DNA of 64,000 bases. Origin: Pseudohalocynthiibacter aestuariivivens. Its GTDB lineage: Bacteria > Pseudomonadota > Alphaproteobacteria > Rhodobacterales > Rhodobacteraceae. Position 1 is the first letter of the stretch, and each line of letters begins with the position of its first letter. The stretch is taken from the NCBI RefSeq assembly GCF_018457175.1, contig NZ_JAGFNU010000007.1, positions 1 to 64,000 of the forward strand, in the 5' to 3' direction. Of the stretch, positions 36,611 to 45,068 are shown piece after piece. Under the pieces are notes generated by a model. It saw only the letters and a program-made list of their open reading frames with translations, was not told the DNA's origin and did not search any database. Both the position numbers and the translations under genes were made by a program.

Positions 36611-37348
36611 ATGTACGCGAAAGCCGAATACTGCGATATCGGGTATTGCCTTTTAGAGGATCGGGGTGGGTTCGCCTTTCAACCGCCGCGCACGGTGTTT
36701 GAAAGCCGCTCAAAAGCGCTTGGGATGCGGGCCATTCAAAACTGCCCTGCTGTTAACACGATTGAGCGTCAGTTGATTGAAATTCCGTCACCGATTGCCC
36801 TGCGCATGAGCCTGTCAATCGCGAGTGGTAAACTGGATTTTCGGATTAATTCAACTGGCACATTCGCAAAACCCAACGTTCTAAAATCGCTGGTCAGTGC
36901 TGAACCGCCAGAACGCTGGCGCGATCCAAATAAACCCGTATTAAGGATGAAGTTACCCTTCTTTTTCGTAACTGACGAACCTTGCGCTGCCTCAATCTTG
37001 CCTCCCTTTCTGTCCCCAAGCTTGCGCCAGTGGCCGGGTACTGTCGTAGCGGGAAGCTATCCTGTTACAAATTGGCCGCAAAATATCACGTGGGCGCTGG
37101 AGTGGGACAAGATCGACGAAGAATTGATCATCCGGCAGGGTGAGCCGCTGGCCTATGCCATGTTCGAATTCAACGACCCCAACAAACGCCCAAAATTGAT
37201 TGAAGCAGAGTTGACGGATGAATTGGCCGAGTACCGTGCCGGAATGGACGGCGTCCACCAATTGACCAATCAAATTGAGGAGTTGTGGATGAAAGCCAGC
37301 GAACGACGACCTGCAAAACTTTTAACACCCCTATCGGTCGACGCATGA
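36611..37348 (+). CDS. Unknown protein, first of a paralogous pair (DUF6065-like)
   Basis: A 245-residue protein. It shares with the next gene the pattern DEPC.....PPFLSP..R.WPG..V.G..P...WP......LEW.......RQGEPLAY, then a helix P..IEA.LT. The arrangement of a DEPC strand, a WP segment and a GEP[LI]A[YF] strand recalls DUF6065, found in bacteria and phages; I hold that as a resemblance only. AGGA lies six bases before ATG 36611. The stop overlaps the start of its paralogue by four bases. Confidence 0.55.
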   Translation: MYAKAEYCDIGYCLLEDRGGFAFQPPRTVFESRSKALGMRAIQNCPAVNTIERQLIEIPSPIALRMSLSIASGKLDFRINSTGTFAKPNVLKSLVSAEPPERWRDPNKPVLRMKLPFFFVTDEPCAASILPPFLSPSLRQWPGTVVAGSYPVTNWPQNITWALEWDKIDEELIIRQGEPLAYAMFEFNDPNKRPKLIEAELTDELAEYRAGMDGVHQLTNQIEELWMKASERRPAKLLTPLSVDA

Positions 37349-38112
37349 GCGGGAAACGCGAAGTTCTTCTGGGGTGGCGCAATTCATCCCCGCAAGCGGC
37401 ACTCGCATTCTTTGCGCCTGAACCGTTGAGCAAAACCGACGAAGTGGGGCTAAGCACACTTTTCCCGGAATTCGCACAGGATGGCGCTTTGGCAAATCGG
37501 GTTTTTGTTGTCCGTAGTCCGTTTAACATGCGCATACGCCTGGGGCGTGGGCAAAACGGGCAGGCGGGCTTTAGGCTGATTGACGAGCCCGGCTCTATGA
37601 GCGTGAATGCGTTTCGCGGCCTGGTTTCGCCTATTGCACCGACAGCGCAGCGTGATCCCGATGTACCAGCCTGCCAACTCGCAATGAACCTTGTGATGAT
37701 CTCGGACGAACCCTGTTCGTTGCAATTAATGCCACCTTTCCTGTCGCCGGATTTTCGCAACTGGCCCGGCTCGCTGGTATGCGGCAGATTTCCATTGCGT
37801 GCCTGGCCCCGTCCGTTGAACGCCGTTTTGGAGTGGCATGACAAGCAACGCGATTGGGTCCTGAAACGTGGCGAGCCGTTGGCCTATCTTATGGCAATTT
37901 ATGACGACCCGTCCGTATCTCCGCGAATTGTTGAGGCGTCCCTGACGCCAGCGCTTAAACGCCAACTCAGCAGGGTTGACGACGTATCGTCATATGGCCG
38001 CAATGTAGGCCCCATGTTTGCCGAGGCGGAGAGAAGCCGCCCCGGAAAAATACTAGTGCCAAAACTAACAGCCAAAATTGTAAGGGATGGCCCCGAAGCT
38101 AAGGCGAGTTGA
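37345..38112 (+). CDS. Unknown protein, second of a paralogous pair (DUF6065-like)
   Basis: A 255-residue paralogue of the upstream protein: MISDEPCSLQLMPPFLSP, RNWPGSLVCGRFPLRAWP, VLEWHDKQRDWVLKRGEPLA. ATG 37345 overlaps the previous stop (ATGA) and is preferred over the in-frame 37285, which lies inside the upstream gene. The N-terminal half has diverged most. The three genes 35796-38112 form one unit; the two paralogues may form a heterodimer. Function unknown. Confidence 0.55.
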   Translation: MSGKREVLLGWRNSSPQAALAFFAPEPLSKTDEVGLSTLFPEFAQDGALANRVFVVRSPFNMRIRLGRGQNGQAGFRLIDEPGSMSVNAFRGLVSPIAPTAQRDPDVPACQLAMNLVMISDEPCSLQLMPPFLSPDFRNWPGSLVCGRFPLRAWPRPLNAVLEWHDKQRDWVLKRGEPLAYLMAIYDDPSVSPRIVEASLTPALKRQLSRVDDVSSYGRNVGPMFAEAERSRPGKILVPKLTAKIVRDGPEAKAS

Positions 38113-38230
38113 CGCTCAGATAGAATGTTTTTGTCGTAGAACGAGCGCGATCCGTACTTTCACAATATTAAGATCTGCCATTTCGGCAGAGAGACCTGGA
38201 AATGTCTCAACCCGATTTCTTAGCTGATGA

Positions 38231-38494
38231 TTACCGCATCGCAGAAAGGTTGGAAATCAGTACCGAGCGGACTCTTCTGATTTCATCCGCTACGCGCTCT
38301 GCTTTTTGGGCATCGCCTTCGTGACATTGCTGCGCAATAGTAGCGCAGCGCTCTCGCTCTTCAATCAATGCCCGAATGATCGCGTGCTCGACAGCATCTG
38401 CGACTTCTTTTGAATGGTCGCCTGGCAAAACCCCAAGAATATCCTGAACTTCTCTCGCCGTAATTTCTGCACGTTCTCTCAAGTTTTTTGACAT
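38231..38494 (-). CDS. Small conserved-looking hypothetical protein
   Basis: An 87-residue, mostly helical protein (MSKNLRERAEITAREVQDIL, ADAVEHAIIRALIEERERC, KAERVADEIRRVRSVLISNL). ATG 38494 follows AAGGGGG, a strong ribosome-binding site, so the gene is likely real. No membrane segment or known motif. It is divergent from the GNAT gene. Confidence 0.6.
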   Translation of the reverse strand: MSKNLRERAEITAREVQDILGVLPGDHSKEVADAVEHAIIRALIEERERCATIAQQCHEGDAQKAERVADEIRRVRSVLISNLSAMR

Positions 38495-38734
38495 TGGTAT
38501 CCCCCTTAGCTTAGCAAAGCTTTGCATTTTTTTGAGAGTGTAACAACTTCGAGTTTTATTAGTGTCACAGATGCGCATCTAAGTGCTGTGTGCATTTGGA
38601 GCTAGAGCATCTGGTTCGCATTAGCGCGTGGCTACCTGCTTTTCACAATTGAAACAATTTTCAGCACCTGCCGAAATCAAGCTGAAACACGACATCTAAA
38701 GAATGGCTTCATCAATTTTTGATGGAGCTTAAAA

Positions 38735-39334
38735 ATGTTCGGTGAAATCTTTTGGAATGAAACACGCAGCAGCGACAGCTCGCCCGTCAAGATTGACGAA
38801 GGTGTCACTATTAGAAGGCTTGTCAAAAATGACGTTGGGCTTCTGCGTGAGTTTTTCCGCGGGCTTTCGAAACCAACGCTTTTTTGGCGCTTCATGAGCC
38901 CGGTTCACGAGATATCAGAAAAGCTTTTGCATCAACTTGCCGATACGAAACACGATAGACATTACGCATTGATTGCCGAACATGAAGAGAACGGTCATCG
39001 CCGAACGATTGCCGAAGCCAGGTACGTTCGTGATCAGACTGATCCAGCAAAATGTGAATTCGCAATATCGATTGCGGATGAAATGCAAGGACGGGGCCTT
39101 GGGTCTGTACTTCTTCAATTTCTGGAAAAGCACGCCTCAATAAACGGGGTGCTCGAGATGACAGCCGAAACATTGCGTGAAAACACCGCAATGGTCCGTT
39201 TGGCAAAAGGTGCAGGATATTCAGTCGTCACAAACTTCGCTGATCCAAGAATGGTGAAATTGAAAAAAGCGCTAAACCAGTCAGACCCAGCTTCACAGGG
39301 TTTGCCACATACCCACGCCAAGATCGCAGCATGA
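38735..39334 (+). CDS. GNAT-family N-acetyltransferase
   Basis: A 199-residue protein with a GNAT core. VTIRRLVKNDVGLLREFFRG starts the fold, motif A is ADEMQGRGLGSVLLQFLEKH (acetyl-CoA pyrophosphate loop, Q-x-x-G-x-G), and motif B follows as ENTAMVRLAKGAGYSVV. The type resembles the GNAT domain found fused to CoA-ligase-like acetyltransferases (LSKPTLFWRFMSP). ATG 38735 is preceded by GGAGC. The upstream non-coding DNA holds a degenerate copy of the TGAAACA repeat (38641-38656). Substrate unknown. Confidence 0.85.
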   Translation: MFGEIFWNETRSSDSSPVKIDEGVTIRRLVKNDVGLLREFFRGLSKPTLFWRFMSPVHEISEKLLHQLADTKHDRHYALIAEHEENGHRRTIAEARYVRDQTDPAKCEFAISIADEMQGRGLGSVLLQFLEKHASINGVLEMTAETLRENTAMVRLAKGAGYSVVTNFADPRMVKLKKALNQSDPASQGLPHTHAKIAA

Positions 39335-39504
39335 GCTTCATCTTATTGTCAGAAACCTGAAATTTCGATGCAAACATTGATACAAACAAAACGCCAAATA
39401 TTCGTTCCAGAAATACGATTGAAAACTGCGTCCTTCATAAGAAGCCTCAACCAAATCGTGATCAGCGGACAATCAGCCTCGCTCGATCCAAACGCAAACT
39501 GAGG

Positions 39505-39822
39505 ATGAAGAACATGACACATGAAACCAACCCAAGATTCTTTTTCAATGACGGGACAATCAACTTAAAAGCTGCGATTCAGGCAGGCCGAAATGCCCGG
39601 GCGGAGGCAGCTAAGGGTTTATTTGTCGACGCGACGTCTTTTGCCAACGCCACCGCCAAAAAAACAATTTCATTTTTTGGAAAAGGCTTTGTCAAAGTGG
39701 CGGCCACAATGAGCTTGGTTACACTCTTTTCAGCCTGCGCATCAGAAGGCCCAACCAAAAGTACAAAGTCATTTGTTCATCCAATGAATGACTTTGCTAC
39801 TTTCCACATTCCATACAATTGA
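39505..39822 (+). CDS. Small hypothetical protein with internal hydrophobic segment
   Basis: A 105-residue protein (or 102 from ATG 39514). The middle is basic and Ala-rich (LKAAIQAGRNARAEAAKGLF); a hydrophobic stretch VKVAATMSLVTLFSACA ends in a Cys that looks like a lipobox but is far from the N terminus (~residue 82). AGGATGAAGAAC precedes 39514. Its basic N-terminal helix recalls DUF1127-like small proteins, several of which occur in this window. Role unknown. Confidence 0.5.
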   Translation: MKNMTHETNPRFFFNDGTINLKAAIQAGRNARAEAAKGLFVDATSFANATAKKTISFFGKGFVKVAATMSLVTLFSACASEGPTKSTKSFVHPMNDFATFHIPYN

Positions 39823-39917
39823 TCGGGTGAAGCGACGGCAATGGACCGGGAAGACATCTTCAACATACAACCTAATTTTCGTTTTAGTCCAAAGTGATAC
39901 TGAAGTTCAGATGAGTA

Positions 39918-41387
39918 TCAGTCTGTTAAATATGGCAAGCGGATACTAAAGGTTGCGCCGCCATCTGTTTTGGGTTCAAGCCGAATTATACCATTATGTG
40001 ACGCGATTACCTTGTGACAAAATGCAAGCCCGACCCCTGTACCTTTGCCGACTTCTTTTGTTGTAAACAGCGGGTCAAAGATACGTCCCGCGATATCGTC
40101 ATCCACCCCAGGACCGTTGTCGGATATTGTCAGGCAAACCATGCCTGATTTTGCTTCTCTTTGACCTTTAATGACGATTGCATCCCCAATTCCCGCGTCG
40201 TGAATTGCGTGGACAGAATTTGTTAGAAGGTTGATCAGGACTTGTGCAAGTTGAACTTCGTCGACCATTACACGGGGAAGGTTTCCGGGCAGGTCAGTGG
40301 TGATACGAACACGAGGGACAGGCGCAACTGAAGCCATCGCATCATTTGCTGTCTCAACAATCCCACGCAAGGAAACTGGTTGTGGATTCAAGGGTTCCTG
40401 ACGAGCCATCGACAAGAAAGAGCGTACAATTTTTACGCAACGCTCAGCAGCGTTGCCAAGTTTGCCGATCCGCCCTTCCTGACTAGTTCCTTCCAGATCC
40501 TCTTTCAGGATTTCCGCATTTCCAACAATGATCGACAGAGGGTTGTTCAGCTCGTGCGCAACCCCAGCCAGCAGTTCACCCAACGCTGACATTTTCTCGG
40601 CCTGAAAAATCTGGCGCCTTTGCTGGGCAAGTTCTGACTGGACAGCAAGTTCATCAGTCAAATCGTCCATACTTGAAACAACCATGTCCTCGCCGCGATA
40701 ATCTATAAGGCGCGCAGAGATTGCCGCGGGAAACTCTGTTCCATCCGCACGCACACCGGTAACCCGCATGTCGTCTACCCTGGCATCCGGTAGCAACGCC
40801 GTCACAAAATCTGCGCGTTCTTCACGTTTTGAGAAATGGGAAAAACAACTTTTGTTTGACCCCAACAATGCGCGCGCCGCAGGTGATCGATAAATAATCT
40901 TGCCGTCACCAACACGCGACATAGTCAAACTTGTTGGACAGGCTTCCAGCACTTTGCTAAGCAGAATTTCTGCCTCTCGTGCAGCATCCGCTTGCGCAGA
41001 ATAGTCAACAACCTCTGTCTGGCTGAGAATAAATCCACCGTCTGATGTCGGTTTGATGCGAAACAGATGAGCTTTGCTTGAATTCAGATTCACCTGCACC
41101 GAATGATCAATATCAATACCATCCAGTAAATCCGCTTCAATTGTCTCGAGACCTCTTCGCGCATCAGGGGTTAAGACACCCCGGTTTTCCGCTTCTCTCA
41201 GGTAAATGTCCCAGCGCAGGCCCGGGCGAAGGAATTCTGCAATATCGCGGTTCATCCCGCAGAAGCTGTCATTTACCAGGGTCAGATTTGCCTCTGCATC
41301 AAAAATCGCAACACCTTCGCTTAGTGCTGCGATAGTGTCCTGCAGTAAAAGTTCAAAATCCTGGTTCATGTTCTGATCAGGCACCAC
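39918..41387 (-). CDS. PAS-domain sensor histidine kinase
   Basis: A 489-residue cytoplasmic kinase without transmembrane segments. PAS-like domains cover ~10-130 (ALSEGVAIFDAEANLTLVND) and ~140-250 (LEACPTSLTMSRVGDGKIIY). The H-box is LLAGVAHELNNPLSI (~275) and the HATPase has N- and G-boxes (LINLLTNSVHAIHD, ISDNGPGVDDDI, GKGTGVGLAFCHK). It is a paralogue of the hybrid kinase at 50045, which has one extra PAS and a receiver. It lies last in a unit after truncated haemoglobin and a degenerate cyclase, with two bases between it and the cyclase. No receiver partner is adjacent; cross-talk with the 52270 regulator is plausible. Confidence 0.9.
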   Translation of the reverse strand: MVPDQNMNQDFELLLQDTIAALSEGVAIFDAEANLTLVNDSFCGMNRDIAEFLRPGLRWDIYLREAENRGVLTPDARRGLETIEADLLDGIDIDHSVQVNLNSSKAHLFRIKPTSDGGFILSQTEVVDYSAQADAAREAEILLSKVLEACPTSLTMSRVGDGKIIYRSPAARALLGSNKSCFSHFSKREERADFVTALLPDARVDDMRVTGVRADGTEFPAAISARLIDYRGEDMVVSSMDDLTDELAVQSELAQQRRQIFQAEKMSALGELLAGVAHELNNPLSIIVGNAEILKEDLEGTSQEGRIGKLGNAAERCVKIVRSFLSMARQEPLNPQPVSLRGIVETANDAMASVAPVPRVRITTDLPGNLPRVMVDEVQLAQVLINLLTNSVHAIHDAGIGDAIVIKGQREAKSGMVCLTISDNGPGVDDDIAGRIFDPLFTTKEVGKGTGVGLAFCHKVIASHNGIIRLEPKTDGGATFSIRLPYLTD

Positions 41388-41389
41388 GT

Positions 41390-42445
41390 CTAGATCTGAC
41401 TTTTCAACGCCGGCTCTTTGCGTTCAGAAAGACTCAGGATTTGCTGCGGGTTTTCTTCGTCATGCAAGGCTGGTTCAGAGGCGTTTATCTCAAAACGGCC
41501 GTCCAGCAATTCAACAGTCGTTTCGTCTGCCGTTATCGTCATCGGCGCAGCGAACCCGCGCAATTCCAGCGCTTTCGTTACTGCAGGTCCGAATACGTCG
41601 TAAATATATTTCTGCACGCCAACGACGGAACCGATAACCGAACCGGTCGCGATGCCGATGCGTGCTTCCCACTTGATAGGGTGGCTGGCATTGCGCTGGC
41701 CCAAATACCGCAGAAACCTTACGGCCGCATTCGCGACAGCAAATGCGTGATCCGCCATTGGATCTGGCACGCCGGAAACAGCAATATAGCTGTCACCATT
41801 GGTGCGAATACGCTCACATCCGAACTGTTCGCCGATCCTGTCAAACGCGCTGTAAATGTCGTTGAGCTCACTGACCATTACACCTGGGTCATGTTCGTTC
41901 AGTAAATCGTCGAAACCAACAAAGTTAAGCGTCAGAACCGAAACGGGATCAAAAACGCGTGGGGCAACAATTCCGGATGATTTATACTCTTCATATGCCG
42001 CGCGCGGCATCATGTTCAAAAGCAGCTTTTCAACCTGTTCTTTCTCGCGTTTGATTTCAAGCGTGTTGCGTTCGACCATCATCGAATAGCTGTCGATCAT
42101 CGATTCCAACTCTTTGATACGCGTGATGTTCTGGCAAACCAGAACAACTATCTTTTCAGACGCGTTGATCGCCCGGTTAAACTCCATGGCAACTGTCATC
42201 GTGCGTCGACGTAACTTGAACGACGCCTCAGTGGTGTGGCGCCCTCCGTCGTTTATCGCAATGGTTAGCGCCTCGATATCAAGCGCCGGGAAAAGATCAC
42301 CCAGTTTCGCTGCGGGATCTTCTTCGCCAAACCATTCAACGAAAGTGTCGTTCTTGAAACGAAGGGACAATGTTTCAAGATCAACCAGAGCGACACCAAC
42401 ACCAATTGCCCGAAGCAACTGTTCATTAATTGCCTCAATCGACAT
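41390..42445 (-). CDS. Degenerate class III nucleotide-cyclase-domain protein
   Basis: A 351-residue protein. Residues 1-110 form a PAS/H-NOX-associated-like sensor domain (GVALVDLETLSLRFKNDTFV), 110-150 a coiled-coil signalling helix ending LLLNMMPRAAYEE, and 164-300 a class III cyclase fold. Key residues are altered: the first metal Asp is Asn174 (TLNFVGF instead of ADIVGF), the catalytic Asn is Thr290 and the transition-state Arg is Glu294 (GPAVTKALELR), and the base-selecting Lys is Arg214. Asp218 and Asp283 remain. It is therefore probably not a cyclase but a binding or signal-relay protein. It overlaps the truncated haemoglobin gene by 11 bases. Confidence 0.85.
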   Translation of the reverse strand: MSIEAINEQLLRAIGVGVALVDLETLSLRFKNDTFVEWFGEEDPAAKLGDLFPALDIEALTIAINDGGRHTTEASFKLRRRTMTVAMEFNRAINASEKIVVLVCQNITRIKELESMIDSYSMMVERNTLEIKREKEQVEKLLLNMMPRAAYEEYKSSGIVAPRVFDPVSVLTLNFVGFDDLLNEHDPGVMVSELNDIYSAFDRIGEQFGCERIRTNGDSYIAVSGVPDPMADHAFAVANAAVRFLRYLGQRNASHPIKWEARIGIATGSVIGSVVGVQKYIYDVFGPAVTKALELRGFAAPMTITADETTVELLDGRFEINASEPALHDEENPQQILSLSERKEPALKSQI

Positions 42446-42806
42446 TTACTGTCCTAACAATCAAGGGGCGTCGTTCCTCAAAGGCAGCCAGAACAATTTC
42501 AATATCTTCCGCCGCAATACTGAATTCCGTCAATGTTTCATCAACAAGCTCTTTCAGCTTATCAAAATGCAAGTCCGTAATGACGAGATGCACGTGCGCG
42601 CGCTCTATGTGAGTGTCAGAAAAGGTTGCGGGCCCCCCCATAATCGCAGAGATAAATTTTGTCTGGTGGTCGATCAGTTTTGGCAGTTCAACATCATCAA
42701 AAAAAGGACCAATATCATCGTCATCCAAAAATCTGTCATAGAGCGACAGAACAATCCTGCTGATTGCAGAAAAGCCACCGTATTTTTCAAATAGAGTTTG
42801 TTCCAA
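42435..42806 (-). CDS. Truncated haemoglobin
   Basis: A 123-residue truncated globin. TLFEKYGGFSAISRIVLSLY opens the fold with Tyr23 at a B-helix position, FFDDVELPKLIDHQTKFIS follows, and His80 in LVITDLHFDKL is the likely proximal haem ligand. Length and the LIDHQTKF segment suggest group 1 (trHbN). These proteins bind O2 or NO. Gene order globin-cyclase-kinase, with overlapping reading frames, suggests it delivers a haem-ligand signal to the two downstream proteins; that is inference. Confidence 0.85.
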   Translation of the reverse strand: MEQTLFEKYGGFSAISRIVLSLYDRFLDDDDIGPFFDDVELPKLIDHQTKFISAIMGGPATFSDTHIERAHVHLVITDLHFDKLKELVDETLTEFSIAAEDIEIVLAAFEERRPLIVRTVNVD

Positions 42807-42847
42807 AATATCCTGTCCCCACTAGGATTTGAGACGGCCCGGCTGCG

Positions 42848-43708
42848 CTAAGCCGCAATCAGGACCTCGTTCTTTGCATCCTGCCACCCAAAATCCACTT
42901 GTTCAAGAAATTCACCAATCATCGGGTCGGTCAGATGCGGGTCAGTCATCGGCAACATGTGCCCGGCACCCGCGACTACTTCATGGCGAATGAAGGGTAA
43001 TGACTGCTGAAGTGTCTCGGAAATCATGCGCATTTCAGACGGGGAATTTGCTCCGGTCACATTAAGAACAGGACATACAACACCGGCTGCATCCAGATCG
43101 GTAAACTTGTCCATCACCAGCGCTGAAAAATCATCCTGAATTTGCGCAGCACATGTTGCGAGCTTTTGACGCAACGAGAAACTGGTGCGGCCCCACGACC
43201 CTTCGCCATTCCAAAAATCCAGAAAAATGCGCATAGCACTCCATGCATCGCCTTCTTCAAGCGCGATCTGGGACGAGCGGGCGGCGCTTACAAATTGTTT
43301 GGTTTTAGCGCTCAGAACACCATGCTTTGCCCAAACCAGATTGAAAACCGCCGGCTCAATCATGGTCAGGCTGCGCACCTTTCCGGGATGCATTCTTGCT
43401 GCCTTAAGCGCGACCGCCGCTCCAAAGGAATGGCCAACCAAATGTACCGGATCGTCGTAACGGTCGAAGACTGGCTCCAGCAATCTTACAATTTCTTCAA
43501 GCGTCATAACCCGGTTTCCGGCACCGCCTTTTGAACGTCCGTATCCCGGCAGGTCCGGACAGATCACCCGAAAACGCCCATTAAGATACTCTGCCAGACT
43601 ACGCCACTGTTTTGAATTGCTCGCAGACCCATGCAGTAACACAACGGGTGTTCCTTCACCGCTTTCGGTAAAGCTGATTTCTGGCTTTGGTGTGAACATA
43701 AAAGTCAT
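42848..43708 (-). CDS. Alpha/beta hydrolase
   Basis: A 286-residue hydrolase. The oxyanion motif is VVLLHGSASNSKQW, nucleophile GHSFGA (Ser94), acid probably in the NVTGAN region, and catalytic His in VAGAGHMLPM. Resembles the epoxide hydrolase/BphD-like group. It is separated from the upstream flavoprotein gene by 172 bases holding a TGTTTCA-N2-TGTTTCA repeat (43799-43814), so it may have its own promoter and drive the globin-cyclase-kinase genes. Substrate unknown. Confidence 0.85.
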   Translation of the reverse strand: MTFMFTPKPEISFTESGEGTPVVLLHGSASNSKQWRSLAEYLNGRFRVICPDLPGYGRSKGGAGNRVMTLEEIVRLLEPVFDRYDDPVHLVGHSFGAAVALKAARMHPGKVRSLTMIEPAVFNLVWAKHGVLSAKTKQFVSAARSSQIALEEGDAWSAMRIFLDFWNGEGSWGRTSFSLRQKLATCAAQIQDDFSALVMDKFTDLDAAGVVCPVLNVTGANSPSEMRMISETLQQSLPFIRHEVVAGAGHMLPMTDPHLTDPMIGEFLEQVDFGWQDAKNEVLIAA

Positions 43709-43798
43709 CTGAGCAATCCTTTCTAAGCGTCATTTCCTTTGTCTGACGCCCTGTTAAAGATTGCGTGTTTCAGCCTGATGTCCTGCAACGCCCGAATA

Positions 43799-43814
43799 TG
43801 TTTCAAATGTTTCA
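43799..43814 (-). promoter_or_regulatory. TGTTTCA-N2-TGTTTCA direct repeat
   Basis: TGTTTCAAATGTTTCA, two identical 7-mers with a 9-base period, 91 bases upstream of the hydrolase start. A further TGTTTCA lies at 43766. Two other perfect pairs with the same spacing occur at 47469 and 49976. Likely a shared regulator site; the binding protein is unknown. Confidence 0.55.
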
Positions 43815-43880
43815 GGGGGTGTTTTTGTTTGCGGAATGCACACCTTAAAACGCTATTAACGGCCTGATTTTTGGTGAACC

Positions 43881-45056
43881 CTATGCTGCGACACGAGGGC
43901 TTGGATACTTCTCTGCCATCCAGTCCTGCTCTTGTTTCATTACGTCATTGAGACGCAAGTGCATCTGCTGCAATTCAGGCAACGACCAACGCAAGCTGGC
44001 AATCTGATCGGTGACCGAAAACAGATCAGCCGAAAGAGAGTCTCGGACACGCTGATACTCTGTCAGCGCTTCTACAGTTCCTTGACCAACCGCTGAGGCG
44101 AGGATTTCGGCATCCCGAAACGCATCGGTAATCCCATGTGCTGTGATTGGATCTTTGAAATATCCAGCATCGCCAACCAATGCCCAACCCGGCCCCCATG
44201 ACCTTCGGAAATGGCCCTTTTGCCCAACAAACGATATTGGCTTTGAACATAGGCGCGCCGCGCCGATTACCTCGCCAAATGCCGGATCAATCTCCGCAGC
44301 GATGAACGCAATTTGCTTCGCAACGTTTTCGCCGCGCACCTGATTCAGAAACCTTGCGCGATGCAGCCCGACAAAGACACAATGCTGGTCATTATTTGTC
44401 GGAATTTTTCCAGCGCCCAAACCCTGCGAATATAGCCAGTGAGAACCTTGATCTTCGATCCCCTCATAGTATGCGTAGGCGCATGAGATGGCATTTTCCG
44501 ACAGGCGTTCGGTTTGTGCCTCGACACGCCGCGCAACAGTCGACCGCCGCCCGTCCGCACCAATAACGATATCTGCAGATACGTGATGTGTTCCCAAGTG
44601 GTGCGCATCCAGAATTGCGCCAGCCACGCGCCCTTGGTCATTCCGGATCACATCACGAAACGAGACCCCATAGCGAATGTCGACCCCTGCCTCTCTGGCC
44701 GCGTTGACAAGTGCGCTATCCAGAACGGTTCTGCGAGGTGCGTAAAGCGCATCAACACCGTGGGACGGTTTCAAATTCAGTGGAATTACCTCTGATCCAT
44801 ACTGGAACGTCGTGGTGCGAATTGCCGGTGTTCCCGACGCAATGATCCGGCCCAGCACACCCCAGCGATTAAGTTGCATAACCGCACCGCGCATCAGCGC
44901 ATGGGTCGACATTGTATCCGTGCCGGGGCTTGCCCAGTCAACAAGAAGAACACGAGCGCCTTTGCGGGCCAGCAACATTGCCGTCGCGGCCCCGGAACAG
45001 CGTGCGCCGACAATGATTGCATCATAATGTGGCAAGTATGGGCCGAGATGTCTCAT
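43881..45056 (-). CDS. FAD-dependent oxidoreductase/monooxygenase
   Basis: A 391-residue flavoprotein of the geranylgeranyl-reductase/aromatic-hydroxylase type. The Rossmann motif is DAIIVGARCSGAATAMLLAR, followed by VIGADGRRSTVARRV and the FAD-binding GWALVGDAGYFKDPITAHGI. The GARCSG motif with Cys is typical of this subgroup. No membrane segments. It follows the flavin monooxygenase-like gene by 12 bases and is surely co-transcribed. Two flavoproteins side by side suggest a two-step oxidation; substrate unknown. Confidence 0.88.
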   Translation of the reverse strand: MRHLGPYLPHYDAIIVGARCSGAATAMLLARKGARVLLVDWASPGTDTMSTHALMRGAVMQLNRWGVLGRIIASGTPAIRTTTFQYGSEVIPLNLKPSHGVDALYAPRRTVLDSALVNAAREAGVDIRYGVSFRDVIRNDQGRVAGAILDAHHLGTHHVSADIVIGADGRRSTVARRVEAQTERLSENAISCAYAYYEGIEDQGSHWLYSQGLGAGKIPTNNDQHCVFVGLHRARFLNQVRGENVAKQIAFIAAEIDPAFGEVIGAARLCSKPISFVGQKGHFRRSWGPGWALVGDAGYFKDPITAHGITDAFRDAEILASAVGQGTVEALTEYQRVRDSLSADLFSVTDQIASLRWSLPELQQMHLRLNDVMKQEQDWMAEKYPSPRVAA

Positions 45057-45068
45057 CGTTTTGTCCTT

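Noticed and set aside
36611-37844. Minus-strand frames opposite the paralogous pair
   Set aside because: Composition and the shared motifs support the plus strand; the minus frames are shadows.
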